From contig SHWP01000001.1 of NCBI GenBank assembly GCA_009693785.1, positions 1 through 64,000 of the forward strand: a stretch of 64,000 nucleotides of DNA, given 5' to 3'. Every line of letters starts with the position of its first letter. Within the stretch, counting starts at the first letter, position 1. Shown in pieces: positions 1 through 8,677 of the stretch. This DNA is from Rhodospirillaceae bacterium (GTDB lineage: Bacteria; Pseudomonadota; Alphaproteobacteria; Rhodospirillales; Rhodospirillaceae). Made by a program: the position numbers and the translations under genes. The notes below the pieces were generated by a model. It made no database searches and was not told where the DNA came from. It saw only the letters and a list, made by a program, of their open reading frames with translations.

Positions 1-118
1 AATCGAGCCTGGGAGCACCGGAACCCACTTCACCCGCTGGGTGCGCCATAACTGCCCTCGATCCAACGACATAAACTGCTGATGCCTATGTCTGAATCGA
101 TGCGCGCTCCCTGGCAAC

Positions 119-685
119 TCATATGTTCATCCGGGGAATGCGGGATAATAGATCAGGCGGGCACAAGGGATTACCCAAGAATGCGCCAGCTTCTGACCGC
201 TTTGCTTGCCCAGATTGAATACGTGAGACTAACGCCGCAACGGCCTCGGGTGAGAGTGATGTATCACTCGCGTGCCGTTCCAAAGCTGCTTCATGCAACC
301 GCGAAACATCCGAGAAAAGAAAAGTTGCGCAGACCACGGCAAGTATGGCGGGCATGGCCCAACGTTGCATCGCGGGTGATTGGCTAGACCTGCTCTTGAG
401 AAAATTGCGTCCCAGCGCATAAGCCAGCAGGGCGTAGATGATCGCTTTACCCGCTACGAGCGGAATGGTGATCGTTGCTGCTGTCCATGATTGTTCTTCA
501 ATTGAAGTGCTGTAGCTTTGCGCGCCTGTGGCAATGACCCAGGCGGCCATGACGATAGCCAAACCCATGGGCAATGGTGCGCGGGCCTCGGGGCTTTTCC
601 ATAGTCGGGTGACCAAGATGACGGCAACGACAACAACTGCAATCCAGGCGAGGATCAAAATTGTCATGATGGCGCTATCTTGCAC
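119..685 (-). CDS. Hypothetical four-helix membrane protein
   Basis: No family is recognised. The 188-residue product starts at GTG (685), about five bases after a GAGGG-type ribosome binding site; an in-frame ATG at 667 is the alternative and keeps the first membrane segment. Hydrophobic stretches near residues 8-27, 38-56, 70-92 and 107-127 suggest four transmembrane helices, followed by a polar tail of about 60 residues. It lies 30 bp downstream of the corA-like gene on the same strand and may be cotranscribed with it, but that does not reveal a function. Confidence 0.6.
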   Translation of the reverse strand: MQDSAIMTILILAWIAVVVVAVILVTRLWKSPEARAPLPMGLAIVMAAWVIATGAQSYSTSIEEQSWTAATITIPLVAGKAIIYALLAYALGRNFLKSRSSQSPAMQRWAMPAILAVVCATFLFSDVSRLHEAALERHASDTSLSPEAVAALVSRIQSGQAKRSEAGAFLGNPLCPPDLLSRIPRMNI

Positions 686-715
686 ATGGCCCTCAACGCA
701 ATGGGATCCGAAGCC

Positions 716-1681
716 CTACAACCAGCCCGCGCGCTTGAACCGCAAATAGAGCGCAACGCAGACTAGTATCATCGTCGTTAACGCAAAAGGATAACCATAA
801 GCCCAATCCAATTCAGGCATGTTCTTGAAGTTCATGCCCCATACCCCAGCCATGGCGGTGGCGGCGGCGAAAATGCCGCCCCAGGCGGCCAGCTTTTTGG
901 TGACGTCATTTTCATCGATGGTGACCACCGACAAATTTACCTGCATCGCGATGGCGATCGTGTCGCGCAAGTTGTCGATCGAGGTGTTGATGCGTACCAA
1001 ATGGTCGTAGACGTCACGGAAATATTCCTGAGTGTTCACGCACATGGCCGGGACACGTCCGCCATGAAGTTTGCCCGCGCCCTCCATCAATGGAAATGCC
1101 GCGTGCTTTAATACTGTGACCTTCCGCTTCAGTGCGTATAGCCGCTCGATGTTCGAGCGTGCCTTGCCCTTGGTGAAGATGTTTTCCTCAATTTGTTCCA
1201 ACTCGCTTTCCAGCGCATCGATGATGGGGAAGTAGCGATCCACGACCGAGTCCATCAGGGCGTAGAGGACGAAGCCTGAGCCGTGTTTAAGAAGGTGCGG
1301 CTCGCGCTCACAGCGGTCGCGCACACCCATAAAGCTGACGCTACTGCGATTGCGCACGGAGAGGATGTAGTTGGGCCCGACGAAAATCGCGACCTCACCC
1401 ACGTGCAACTCACCGTCCAGCATTTCAACCAAGTGGAGCACTGCAAACACGCAATCGCCGTACTCCTCGATTTTGGGCCGTTGGTGGCCCGCGCGCGCGT
1501 CTTCCACCGCCAATTCATGCAGGCTGAACTCCGCACGCATTTGCTCTAATTCGGCGTCGGTGGCATCTTTCATTGCCACCCATACAAAACAGTCTTCTTG
1601 GCGCACGTAATTATGAATCTCGCCAATAGCGATATCGGCGATTTTGCGGCCGTCCAAGTAAGCAATGCAGTTAATCAGCAT
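716..1681 (-). CDS. corA: CorA-family magnesium/divalent cation transporter
   Basis: A 321-residue inner-membrane channel-type transporter for Mg2+ (possibly Co2+ or Ni2+). The long N-terminal part is the soluble, largely helical cytoplasmic domain. The C-terminus holds two transmembrane helices (about 263-284 and 298-314), with the family signature GMN at about residues 282-284 at the end of the first helix, as in CorA selectivity loops. The protein ends with a short basic tail (RFKRAGWL), typical of the family, and the length is normal. It is divergent from the secreted-protein gene at 1826, leaving a 144 bp shared upstream region. The small membrane protein gene at 119-685 follows 30 bp downstream. 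The exact metal cannot be read from the sequence. Confidence 0.93.
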   Translation of the reverse strand: MLINCIAYLDGRKIADIAIGEIHNYVRQEDCFVWVAMKDATDAELEQMRAEFSLHELAVEDARAGHQRPKIEEYGDCVFAVLHLVEMLDGELHVGEVAIFVGPNYILSVRNRSSVSFMGVRDRCEREPHLLKHGSGFVLYALMDSVVDRYFPIIDALESELEQIEENIFTKGKARSNIERLYALKRKVTVLKHAAFPLMEGAGKLHGGRVPAMCVNTQEYFRDVYDHLVRINTSIDNLRDTIAIAMQVNLSVVTIDENDVTKKLAAWGGIFAAATAMAGVWGMNFKNMPELDWAYGYPFALTTMILVCVALYLRFKRAGWL

Positions 1682-1825
1682 GGCGATTCCCCTAGCCCCA
1701 TTTTTACCATTGTAACCAAAAGAATCGGCTGAACCGAGTAAAGCTTTGGGGGCGATCCCATGGCGCGCGGCTTTGGATCAGATTAGTCTGCGAGTCTGAT
1801 CGAGGAATTTGGGGTTGGGCAGATC

Positions 1826-2398
1826 ATGTCTAGGATTGGCTATTGTCATAGGGTCTTGTTGGGCTTTGGTTTGGGGTTGGGGTTTATCGGCGGACCGGCT
1901 GCGGCGCAAACCGGGGATATCATGAGCCGCATGCGCGCTTGCCGGGTGATAGGAGATATGGCAACCCGCGCGGCCTGTTACGACCGTCTCACCGACAGTC
2001 TGACGCCGCTTCAGCCAAACCCTAGCCCATCTGCGCTATCACGGGCCGCGCCCACTCCACCATTGCCGCCAGTGACTGCCTCTCCGCCGCCCGCCGCGGC
2101 ACCCAACGCGCCGGCCATTAACCGCTTTGGGCAATCTGATTTGCCAATACAGAAAGTAATCCCGAAAGAGGAGCTGCCGCCCGATGAAATGATCGCCCGC
2201 GTCAAATCGGTGCGTGGCGATGCGGCTGGCAATCTCACCGTGACCCTCGATAACGGCCAAGTTTGGCGCCAGACCGAAGCGGGCCCTTTGCGTATTTTGC
2301 CCGGCTCGGCCGTGAAAATCCGCAGTGGCGTGCTTGGCGCATTTTATATGTCGCTGGTCTCAGCCAACCGCTCCGTGCGCGTTAAGCGCATCAATTAA
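1826..2398 (+). CDS. Secreted hypothetical protein with Pro-rich linker
   Basis: A 190-residue exported protein of unknown function. An N-terminal hydrophobic segment ending AAAQ near residue 28 looks like a signal peptide. A short region follows with the pattern RMRACRVIGDMATRAACYD, a Cys-containing motif frequent in secreted alphaproteobacterial proteins. Then comes a Pro/Ala-rich linker (about residues 65-100) and a C-terminal beta-rich domain containing NGQVWRQ, a possible small SH3- or OB-like fold. Start is ATG at 1826. The RNA methyltransferase gene begins 25 bp downstream on the same strand. Confidence 0.7.
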   Translation: MSRIGYCHRVLLGFGLGLGFIGGPAAAQTGDIMSRMRACRVIGDMATRAACYDRLTDSLTPLQPNPSPSALSRAAPTPPLPPVTASPPPAAAPNAPAINRFGQSDLPIQKVIPKEELPPDEMIARVKSVRGDAAGNLTVTLDNGQVWRQTEAGPLRILPGSAVKIRSGVLGAFYMSLVSANRSVRVKRIN

Positions 2399-2423
2399 AT
2401 GCTCATGCCTCGCCAATAGACCG

Positions 2424-3215
2424 ATGACAATCACCAGCCTCTCGAATGCCACGGTCAAGTTGCTGGCAAGTTTACGCATGGAAAAATTCCGCGCCGAGCA
2501 CGATCTGTTTCTGATTGAAGGCGCACGCACGGCCCTTGATGCCCTGAAAGCTGGCGCCGTGCCGAAAATTCTCGCCTATCAAGCCGCCGCCGCCGATGCC
2601 GCAGTGGTTGATACATTGTCATCTGCCTGCCGTAAGGCAGGAGGGACGTGCATCGCGGTGAACACCGAGGTCATGGGCAAGATCACGAACAAAGATAATC
2701 CACAATCCATCGCCGCTGCTTATACCATTCAATATCGTGCGTTTGACGAACTCCGGCCCACGTCCGGCGATCTTTTTTTGGCGTTAGACCGCGTACGCGA
2801 TCCGGGCAACTTAGGTGCGATCATTCGCACTACCGACGCCGTGGGCGCATCAGGGATATTGTTGATTGGCGCCTCATGCGACCCCTATGCGGTGGAATGC
2901 GTGCGCGCCACCACCGGCTCAATCTTTCGTGTGCCGGCCTATTCGGGCAGCCAGGAGCAATTCGTGGCATTGGCGCAGCGCTGGCCCGGCGCGGTGATTG
3001 GAACCTCAGCCACCGGGTCAGACCATTACCGAAAGATCAATCTCAAGACCCCGGTATTGGCCGTGTTGGGTACTGAACAAAGCGGTATGTCGAACGCCGT
3101 AGAGCGAGCCTGCCAAAAGGTCGTACATATCCCCATGTATGGTGGAGCGGAATCCTTGAACATCGCTGTGGCTGCTGGCGTGCTGCTCTATGGAATACGT
3201 GAAACGTTAGCCTAA
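2424..3215 (+). CDS. SpoU/TrmH-family RNA 2'-O-methyltransferase
   Basis: Predicted SAM-dependent ribose methyltransferase acting on rRNA or tRNA; the target nucleotide cannot be assigned. The frame is open from 2325, but the ATG at 2424 gives the usual N-terminal substrate-binding domain (SNATVKLLASLRMEKFR...FLIEGARTALDAL) and removes an overlap with the upstream gene. The SPOUT knot motifs follow in order: ALDRVRDPGNLGAIIRTTDAVGA (motif 1), VLGTEQSGMS (motif 2) and IPMYGGAESLNIAVAAGVLLY (motif 3). The 263-residue length fits the family. Its last bases overlap the 3' end of gmhB, which is transcribed toward it. Confidence 0.9.
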   Translation: MTITSLSNATVKLLASLRMEKFRAEHDLFLIEGARTALDALKAGAVPKILAYQAAAADAAVVDTLSSACRKAGGTCIAVNTEVMGKITNKDNPQSIAAAYTIQYRAFDELRPTSGDLFLALDRVRDPGNLGAIIRTTDAVGASGILLIGASCDPYAVECVRATTGSIFRVPAYSGSQEQFVALAQRWPGAVIGTSATGSDHYRKINLKTPVLAVLGTEQSGMSNAVERACQKVVHIPMYGGAESLNIAVAAGVLLYGIRETLA

Positions 3216-3734
3216 AACGCGCTGCGTCAGGAAAGCGTGTAAATTTCCGCCAGGAAACAAATAACCGGCAATTCCTGCCGCCGTGGCAGCCGTCACGTCG
3301 GTCTCACGATCGCCGATCATAAAACTGTGCTCGCGCTGGACGGGCCATTTTTTCATCAGATCTTGAAGCATGCCCGGGCCAGGCTTGCGGCATGCGCAAG
3401 CAATTCTGTATTGGGCGATTTCCGCCTCGGGGTGATGGGGGCAATAGACGAACTCATCGATCCGCGCGCCTTGAGCCTTGAACTCATCGGCCATCCAGGC
3501 ATGCAATTCGCGCACATGCTGCTCAGTGTATAACCCACGTGCGATCCCCGATTGGTTCGTGACCACAAAGACGAAATATCCGCGCTTGTTCAGCAGCGCC
3601 ACGGCCTGCATCGCCCCCTTGACCCATTGAACATGGCCGGGCTGGTGGGCAAAGCCGTTATCGATGTTCAGCACCCCATCGCGATCCAGGAAAGCGGCTC
3701 TACGGGCTTCGGTCAAAATCTGAGGCTCACTCAT
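3207..3734 (-). CDS. gmhB: D-glycero-D-manno-heptose 1,7-bisphosphate 7-phosphatase
   Basis: HAD-superfamily phosphatase that makes heptose 1-phosphate for ADP-heptose and the LPS inner core. The nucleophile motif is FLDRDGVLN near the N-terminus, motif II is VVTNQSGIARG, and motif IV is MIGDRETDV. The zinc-binding insert CPHHPEAEI...CACRKPGPGM has the Cys-x-His...Cys-x-Cys layout that marks GmhB within HisB-type HAD enzymes. I chose ATG 3734; a TTG at 3755 is in frame but adds only seven residues. Length is about 175 residues, normal for GmhB. It is convergent with the RNA methyltransferase (9 bp overlap) and divergent from the binding-protein gene at 3813. No other heptose genes are nearby. 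Confidence 0.9.
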   Translation of the reverse strand: MSEPQILTEARRAAFLDRDGVLNIDNGFAHQPGHVQWVKGAMQAVALLNKRGYFVFVVTNQSGIARGLYTEQHVRELHAWMADEFKAQGARIDEFVYCPHHPEAEIAQYRIACACRKPGPGMLQDLMKKWPVQREHSFMIGDRETDVTAATAAGIAGYLFPGGNLHAFLTQRVLG

Positions 3735-3812
3735 GTTTATATCGCCGTTCCACAAAGCCGATGTATGCTAGGCCGGGCTGAGGTTCAATTGTCGTTCGGT
3801 CTTGTTAACATC

Positions 3813-5321
3813 ATGCTCAATGGCATTCTCCGGCTCTGTTGCTTCCTCGCTCTCATCGTGCTCGGTGCACCCATAGCGGCCCGTGCTGCCGATGACACGA
3901 TCCGTATGGCGGTATCGACATTGCCGCCCCGGTTGGGCAATCCCTTTGCGACCTCGGCGACGCCCACCATTACCACCACATCGGCTATCTACGATGGCCT
4001 TACGCGCATCGACCGTGACGGTAGATTAAAACCGTGGCTGGCCGTCTCGTGGAATAACGTAGACACCAAGACGTGGCGCTTTGTCTTGCGAAAGGGCGTC
4101 AAATTTTCCAATGGCAAGCCGTTCAATGCAGCCGCCGTTGCGGCTGCCGTGAACTTCATGGCGACAAAGCCGGGCCCCACGGACAACTTAGTGCGCAGTG
4201 ACTTGCCGCCCTTGGAATCGGCGCGCGCGGTCGATGAATTGACCGTCGAGATTATCACCAAAAGCCCTGTCCCCACATTTGCGCGCTATGCATCTATTGT
4301 GCTGGTGCCCGAACCTGAAGCCTTTGCAACGCTAAGCCGGGCGGAGTTCAACAAGAACCCCATCGGCACGGGGCCCTTCGCCTTGGTGCAGTGGGAGCCA
4401 AGTAAGGCTATTTTCAAGGCATTTGCAGGGTCGTGGCGTAAGCCCAAGATGGCCAACCTCGAAATTTTGGAATTGCCCGAGGCCACCAGCCGTCTGCAGG
4501 CCATTCTGTCGGGCCGGGCCGATATCGCGACCGCCTTGGGTCCTGACGACATTCAAGAACTGGAGGCTGCGGGCCACAAGGGCGCCAGTTGGCATGATGG
4601 CGGAGTCAGCGCCATTTCGCTGGTTACAACGCGCAGTCTACCTTTCAACGATTTGCGTGTGCGCCAAGCGTTGAACTCTGCGGTTAATCGCAAACCCATC
4701 ATTGATATCATCATGCAGGGCAAAACTGTTCCGGCCAACCAGCCTGCCGCGCGCGCTACGCTGGGCTATAACCCCGATTTAGCGCAGTACGAGTACGATC
4801 CAGCCAAAGCCAAAAAGCTTCTCGCCGAAGCGGGTTATCCTAACGGATTTAAGTTCACCATGGAAACGTCCATGAACACCGGCGCATTGCTGTCGACCTA
4901 TCAGCAAGTCGCAGCCGACTTGGCCAAGGTCGGCGTGATCATGGAAATACGCCCAGTACAGGTGCCGCAGTATTTAAAGAATCTTTTTATCACGGGCGAA
5001 TACGCCGACGCGGTGATTGTGCCCTGGCAGTCCGCACCCACCGTCGATGTGATCCGCGCCATCACCATTCATTCGTGCGGCTCGTCAAGAGCCTGGTATT
5101 GCGACCAAGAAGCAACGCCGCTGATTCAATCGGCCATGGCAGAGTGGGACGAAGCCAAGGGCCTGGAGATGCGACGCGCCCTGGGCAAGCGTTATCACGA
5201 TCAGGCGGCGGCGATTTTTTTGTATGAGCAGGTTTTCTTCGCGGGCTTAAGCAAACGCACAAAGGGTTTTGAAGATGCGTTTGGCTTCGTTGCCTATGAT
5301 CAAATCTCGGTTGATAACTAG
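3813..5321 (+). CDS. ABC transporter substrate-binding protein, family 5 (peptide/nickel type)
   Basis: Periplasmic solute-binding protein of the SBP_bac_5 (DppA/OppA/NikA-like) family, 502 residues. A signal peptide (LRLCCFLALIVLGAPIAARA) precedes the mature start at ADDTIRMAV. Family features are SAIYDGLTRID near the start, WRFVLRKGVKFSNGKPF, NPIGTGPFALVQWEP, DLRVRQALNSAVNRK and YDPAKAKKLLAEAGYPNGF. The frame is open further upstream, but ATG 3813 is the first start that puts the signal peptide at the N-terminus; no strong ribosome binding site is seen. No permease or ATPase gene is adjacent. It resembles the protein at 19226 in length and motif order. The ligand is probably a peptide or another oligomeric solute, unproven. 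Confidence 0.88.
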   Translation: MLNGILRLCCFLALIVLGAPIAARAADDTIRMAVSTLPPRLGNPFATSATPTITTTSAIYDGLTRIDRDGRLKPWLAVSWNNVDTKTWRFVLRKGVKFSNGKPFNAAAVAAAVNFMATKPGPTDNLVRSDLPPLESARAVDELTVEIITKSPVPTFARYASIVLVPEPEAFATLSRAEFNKNPIGTGPFALVQWEPSKAIFKAFAGSWRKPKMANLEILELPEATSRLQAILSGRADIATALGPDDIQELEAAGHKGASWHDGGVSAISLVTTRSLPFNDLRVRQALNSAVNRKPIIDIIMQGKTVPANQPAARATLGYNPDLAQYEYDPAKAKKLLAEAGYPNGFKFTMETSMNTGALLSTYQQVAADLAKVGVIMEIRPVQVPQYLKNLFITGEYADAVIVPWQSAPTVDVIRAITIHSCGSSRAWYCDQEATPLIQSAMAEWDEAKGLEMRRALGKRYHDQAAAIFLYEQVFFAGLSKRTKGFEDAFGFVAYDQISVDN

Positions 5322-5327
5322 TCTTTA

Positions 5328-5936
5328 TTATTCTGTTGGCGTGTACTGATCGCGGATTCCCAGCAGCAAAGCCAACAAGGTTCGTTCGATCTCACCGCGC
5401 GCTTTCTTTGCGTCGCTGGCCGAGGCGATGAAAAGCGCAGCCTCGGTCAAGGCCCCGGCGATCAATCGCGCCAAGGCTGGCGCGGCGCCTTCTTTGGCTT
5501 TGGGCGCATCTTGCAGCGCTTGCACTAACGTTCGCAGCAAAAATCAGAGCACGCCTTCGCCATCGACGGAGCGCCATTCAGCCCAGCCCAATGCGGCCGG
5601 GGCGTCTTGCAAGTAAATGCGCAAAATGTCGGGCCGGGAAGCGATCTCTAAAAACGAGCGGCTGCCAGCTAAGAGTCCTTTCCAGGCTGTGGGTTTACTC
5701 GCAGCACTCGTGGCCATGGCATTGGCGATCTCAACGGCCATGTCTGCCACCACGGCGCGGAACACATCGCGCTTGTCTTTAAAGTGATAGTACAACGCGC
5801 CGCGCGTGAGGCCTGACGCCTGAACGATTGCCTCGGTGCCGCCGTCGCCATAGCCGTGCGCGGCGAATTCCGCGCGCGCGACATCCAAAAGTTTCCGCCG
5901 GGTTTCGGCCCTGCGCACCGGGTTGGGTTTGGCCAT
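5328..5936 (-). pseudogene. TetR-family transcriptional regulator interrupted by an in-frame TGA
   Basis: The N-terminal half (5547-5936) is a standard TetR DNA-binding domain: RRAETRRKLLDVARAEFAAHGY, then the helix-turn-helix around GLTRGALYYHFKDKRDVF, then the start of the ligand-binding domain (FLEIASRPDILRIYLQDAP). Translation stops at a TGA at 5544-5546. The same frame then continues to 5328 with residues that look like the missing TetR C-terminus (LRTLVQALQDAPKAKEG...AGALTEAALFIASA). Read through, the product would be about 202 residues, normal for TetR. So this is one gene with a nonsense codon, or a base-call error. The unbroken part, about 130 residues, lacks most of the dimerisation domain. 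The gene follows the hypothetical gene at 6009-6389 on the same strand. Confidence 0.8.
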
Positions 5937-6008
5937 GGCGTATCGAATCGCGCCAGGCTCGCGCGGTCAAGGGTGCAAAAGCTGGCCAGTAGTGAATTTC
6001 GGCTCGAT

Positions 6009-6389
6009 TTAGCGCGACCGCAACAGGCCCGAACTGAACGCCGCTTCGCCACCGGGGCCGATGCCGCCATTGAGCGATTGATAAAGACGTTGGGTGAAAA
6101 TGCGGCGTTCTTCGCGCATTTTTTCGCGCAGCTCGGGCGACGGCTTGAAAGCCTCGATCATCTCTGGGGTGACTTTGCCCTCGGTGGCGAGCAGGTATTC
6201 CGTCACCATTTGACGGTCCCGTGTGATCCAAATCTCCGCGCCCAGTTGCAGTACGATCTCGATCAAATGATCGATAATCGGGTCCTTGAAGTAGTGCGGA
6301 TGGCCGCGCTCAAAGCCCGGCAAATCCTTCACATAGTCCAGGCCTTCACTTAGTTTTTTGGCGCGTTCTTCTGGCGTTTGCGTGCTCAT
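6009..6389 (-). CDS. Hypothetical small cytoplasmic protein
   Basis: A 126-residue protein with no recognised domain. It has no signal peptide or membrane segment. It is mostly charged and probably helical, with the stretches ERAKKLSEGLDYVKDLPGFERG and LREKMREERRIFTQRLYQS; the C-terminus is Gly/Ser-rich. Start is ATG at 6389, with GGGAGAT just upstream as a plausible ribosome binding site. It is upstream of the broken TetR gene on the same strand with a 72 bp gap, so the two may have formed a unit. It is divergent from the RlmI-like gene at 6471. Confidence 0.65.
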   Translation of the reverse strand: MSTQTPEERAKKLSEGLDYVKDLPGFERGHPHYFKDPIIDHLIEIVLQLGAEIWITRDRQMVTEYLLATEGKVTPEMIEAFKPSPELREKMREERRIFTQRLYQSLNGGIGPGGEAAFSSGLLRSR

Positions 6390-6470
6390 CGCATGATCTC
6401 CCGTGGTCAGTATTTAAGTACTTTTTAGCCCCTGGCTTGCGAAACGCCAAGGAGTGGCTAGGTTGCGCTC

Positions 6471-7664
6471 ATGACCCCATTCCGCCACCCGCGAATCCGA
6501 CTTAAGCCCGGCGCCCACAAGCGCCTGAAAGCCGGCCACCCCTGGATTTATTCTAACGAGGTCGCCATGGACGCTGCTGCCAAGGCTTTGACGCCGGGAA
6601 CAGTAGTAACGCTCGAGGACGCAGGCGGTACGCCCTTGGCCACGGCGCATTTCAACCCCAAACCGCTCATCAGTGCGCGCGTTTTATCGCACACCCCGGA
6701 TACCTGCATTGACGCCGGTTGGTTCGCAGACCGCCTGAAAACCGCGCTCGCCATGCGCGAGCGGATCATTTCTGAACCTTATTACCGCTGGGTTCATACC
6801 GAGGGGGATGGGTTGCCCGGGCTGATTGTTGATCGTTTTGGCGATGTGGTGGTGGTCCAGCCCAACACTGCGGGCATGGATTTGGCATTGCCCGATATTA
6901 CAGCCGCCATCACACAAACGATCAAACCCAAGGCCATCGTTATGCGGGGCGATTCATCGTTTCGCACGCTTGAAGGTTTGGACGATGGCACGCGTGTGTT
7001 GGTGGGTGAGGCCGGATCGCCAGTCGAAGTGAAAGAATCTGGCCTGACCTTTTTTGCCGATTCGCTCGGCGGCCAAAAAACCGGCTGGTTCTTCGACCAA
7101 CGCGACAATCGCGCCTTTGTGGCGTCGCTGGCCCGAGGCGCTGCGGTGCTTGACCTATACACCCATACTGGCGGTTTTGCGTTGAGTTGTGCCCTTGCCG
7201 GGGCCAAGACCGCGCTGGGTGTTGATGGCTCGGCACATGCGCTGGAATTGGCGAGCAAAGCTGCTGCGGCAAATAAGTTATCTGGTATTTCCCGATTCGA
7301 GCGTTCCGACGTATTTGATTTTCTTGCCGCCAGCGCGTCGCGCAAAGATAAATTCGATGTGGTCGTGGCCGATCCACCAGCCTTCGTGAAATCACGCAAG
7401 GACTTAAAACCTGGCCTGCAAGGATACCGTAAGCTCGCGCGCATGTGCGCCAGCGTCACATCAACAGGGGGAATTTTGTTCATCGCCTCGTGCAGTCACA
7501 ATGCGCCGCTTGCCGAGTTCGCCGAGGCTGTGGCCCGGGGCATATCCGACGCGGGGCGTTCTGGCCGCATTCTTAAAACCTCGGGCGCGGGGCCCGATCA
7601 TCCTGTTCACCTGCATTTGCCCGAAAGCGCATACTTGAAGGCGCTGACCATGGCCTTGAATTAA
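6471..7664 (+). CDS. RlmI-like class I SAM-dependent rRNA methyltransferase with PUA domain
   Basis: Predicted 23S rRNA cytosine-5 methyltransferase of the RlmI/RlmK family (COG1092). The N-terminal PUA domain begins RIRLKPGAHKRLKAGHPWIYSNEV. The middle domain includes EGDGLPGLIVDRFGDVVVVQ. The catalytic Rossmann domain shows FFDQRDNR, SAM motif I at VLDLYTHTGGFALSCALAGA, and the DPPAFVKSRKD motif followed by ASCSHN. At 397 residues the length is the family norm. The exact target base is not proven. It converges on the TPR-methyltransferase gene with a 4 bp 3' overlap. Confidence 0.92.
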   Translation: MTPFRHPRIRLKPGAHKRLKAGHPWIYSNEVAMDAAAKALTPGTVVTLEDAGGTPLATAHFNPKPLISARVLSHTPDTCIDAGWFADRLKTALAMRERIISEPYYRWVHTEGDGLPGLIVDRFGDVVVVQPNTAGMDLALPDITAAITQTIKPKAIVMRGDSSFRTLEGLDDGTRVLVGEAGSPVEVKESGLTFFADSLGGQKTGWFFDQRDNRAFVASLARGAAVLDLYTHTGGFALSCALAGAKTALGVDGSAHALELASKAAAANKLSGISRFERSDVFDFLAASASRKDKFDVVVADPPAFVKSRKDLKPGLQGYRKLARMCASVTSTGGILFIASCSHNAPLAEFAEAVARGISDAGRSGRILKTSGAGPDHPVHLHLPESAYLKALTMALN

Positions 7665-8557
7665 GCCGCCGTCTCGGCGATGACGAGAAAGCCAGGCACA
7701 TCAACCTCCCGCTCGCGGCGGAAGGATCCGGGCGTGATGGTGTGGGCCGCGAAGGGTTTTTCGAGAAGTGATGCCACATACGTTGGGTTGTGACTGAATC
7801 GCTGATCAGTGCCTAAGCGAAAACCCGCAACCGCAAGGACCTGCAAGGTGAATACAAAAACACCACTCTTCTTTAAGGCCGATGATACCAGGGTAAAGAT
7901 GGGCGCCAGATCACCCACATACACCAATACATCTGCTGCAAGAATTAAGTCGTAAGTCGACGGCTTTTGCCTCAGCGCGCCTAAGATATCGTCTTGGGTC
8001 ACGGCATCGTAGATTCGTTTCTTGTGCGCCTCGGCAAGCATTTTCGCCGACAAGTCGACACCTTCAAGCCGGTCAACCAAATCACGAATGGCCACACCCA
8101 TGAGACCGGTGCCGCAACCGAGGTCGAGGCAATGGTCGAAACGGCGTTGTGGGAATCGCGCGGTGATGGCTTCGCGAATGCGCTGCGGGCCTGTGTACTT
8201 CAAGTCTTCAATCAAGGCGGTGTCGAAACGCGCTGCGTATTGGTCGAACAGCCGCTCCACATAAGCGCGTGGCAACTCTGCCGTGGCGGGGTTCGCGCCC
8301 AGGATCACAAGTTTTGCACTCGCGCCCATTGAATCGGCCGGGTCGAGGGCTAGGTAGGATTTAAACTCTACCGCTGCCTGGTCATGCTCGCCCGCTAGCA
8401 TTAATGACTCTGCCAGTGCAAATCGTCCCTCGGGCCAGTGCGGTGCCAACTCCATGGCTTGGGCCAACAGGTCGGCGGCAGCGGTAAACTCGCCGCGCTC
8501 ACGCAATTGCATGGCGAACTCGAATCGGCGGTCGGCTGTGGGGTTACTCGAGGACAT
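7661..8557 (-). CDS. TPR-containing class I methyltransferase
   Basis: The first 90 or so residues are two TPR-like helical pairs (FAMQLRERGEFTAAADLLAQ and FALAESLMLAGEHDQAAVEF). They are followed by a methyltransferase domain with SAM motif I CLDLGCGTGLMGVAI, an acidic residue in GVDLSAKML, and LILAADVLVYVGDL as the post-motif. This is the 'methyltransferase type 12 with TPR' architecture; the substrate is unknown. The frame is open to 8743, but ATG 8557 starts just before the first TPR and does not run into the divergent aguA gene. Length is 298 residues. Confidence 0.87.
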   Translation of the reverse strand: MSSSNPTADRRFEFAMQLRERGEFTAAADLLAQAMELAPHWPEGRFALAESLMLAGEHDQAAVEFKSYLALDPADSMGASAKLVILGANPATAELPRAYVERLFDQYAARFDTALIEDLKYTGPQRIREAITARFPQRRFDHCLDLGCGTGLMGVAIRDLVDRLEGVDLSAKMLAEAHKKRIYDAVTQDDILGALRQKPSTYDLILAADVLVYVGDLAPIFTLVSSALKKSGVFVFTLQVLAVAGFRLGTDQRFSHNPTYVASLLEKPFAAHTITPGSFRREREVDVPGFLVIAETAA

Positions 8558-8677
8558 TCGCCCAGGTAACGCCGGGGAGGCGCCTTCGTCCACCCAGGAT
8601 TTCACATCTGCGCCGTTGCATTGCAGCGCCCGAGGCTTTAGGGAACCGCCAGCATATTTAAAATCGAGTTCGTTGCG

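Noticed and set aside
82-387. A plus-strand open frame of 101 codons near the left edge.
   Set aside because: It overlaps the minus-strand membrane-protein gene, has no ribosome binding site, and its composition is unlike neighbouring genes.
5544-5546. Selenocysteine or TGA read-through in the TetR gene.
   Set aside because: No SECIS-like hairpin is evident after the TGA, other genes here stop at TGA, and TetR proteins do not carry selenocysteine at this position.
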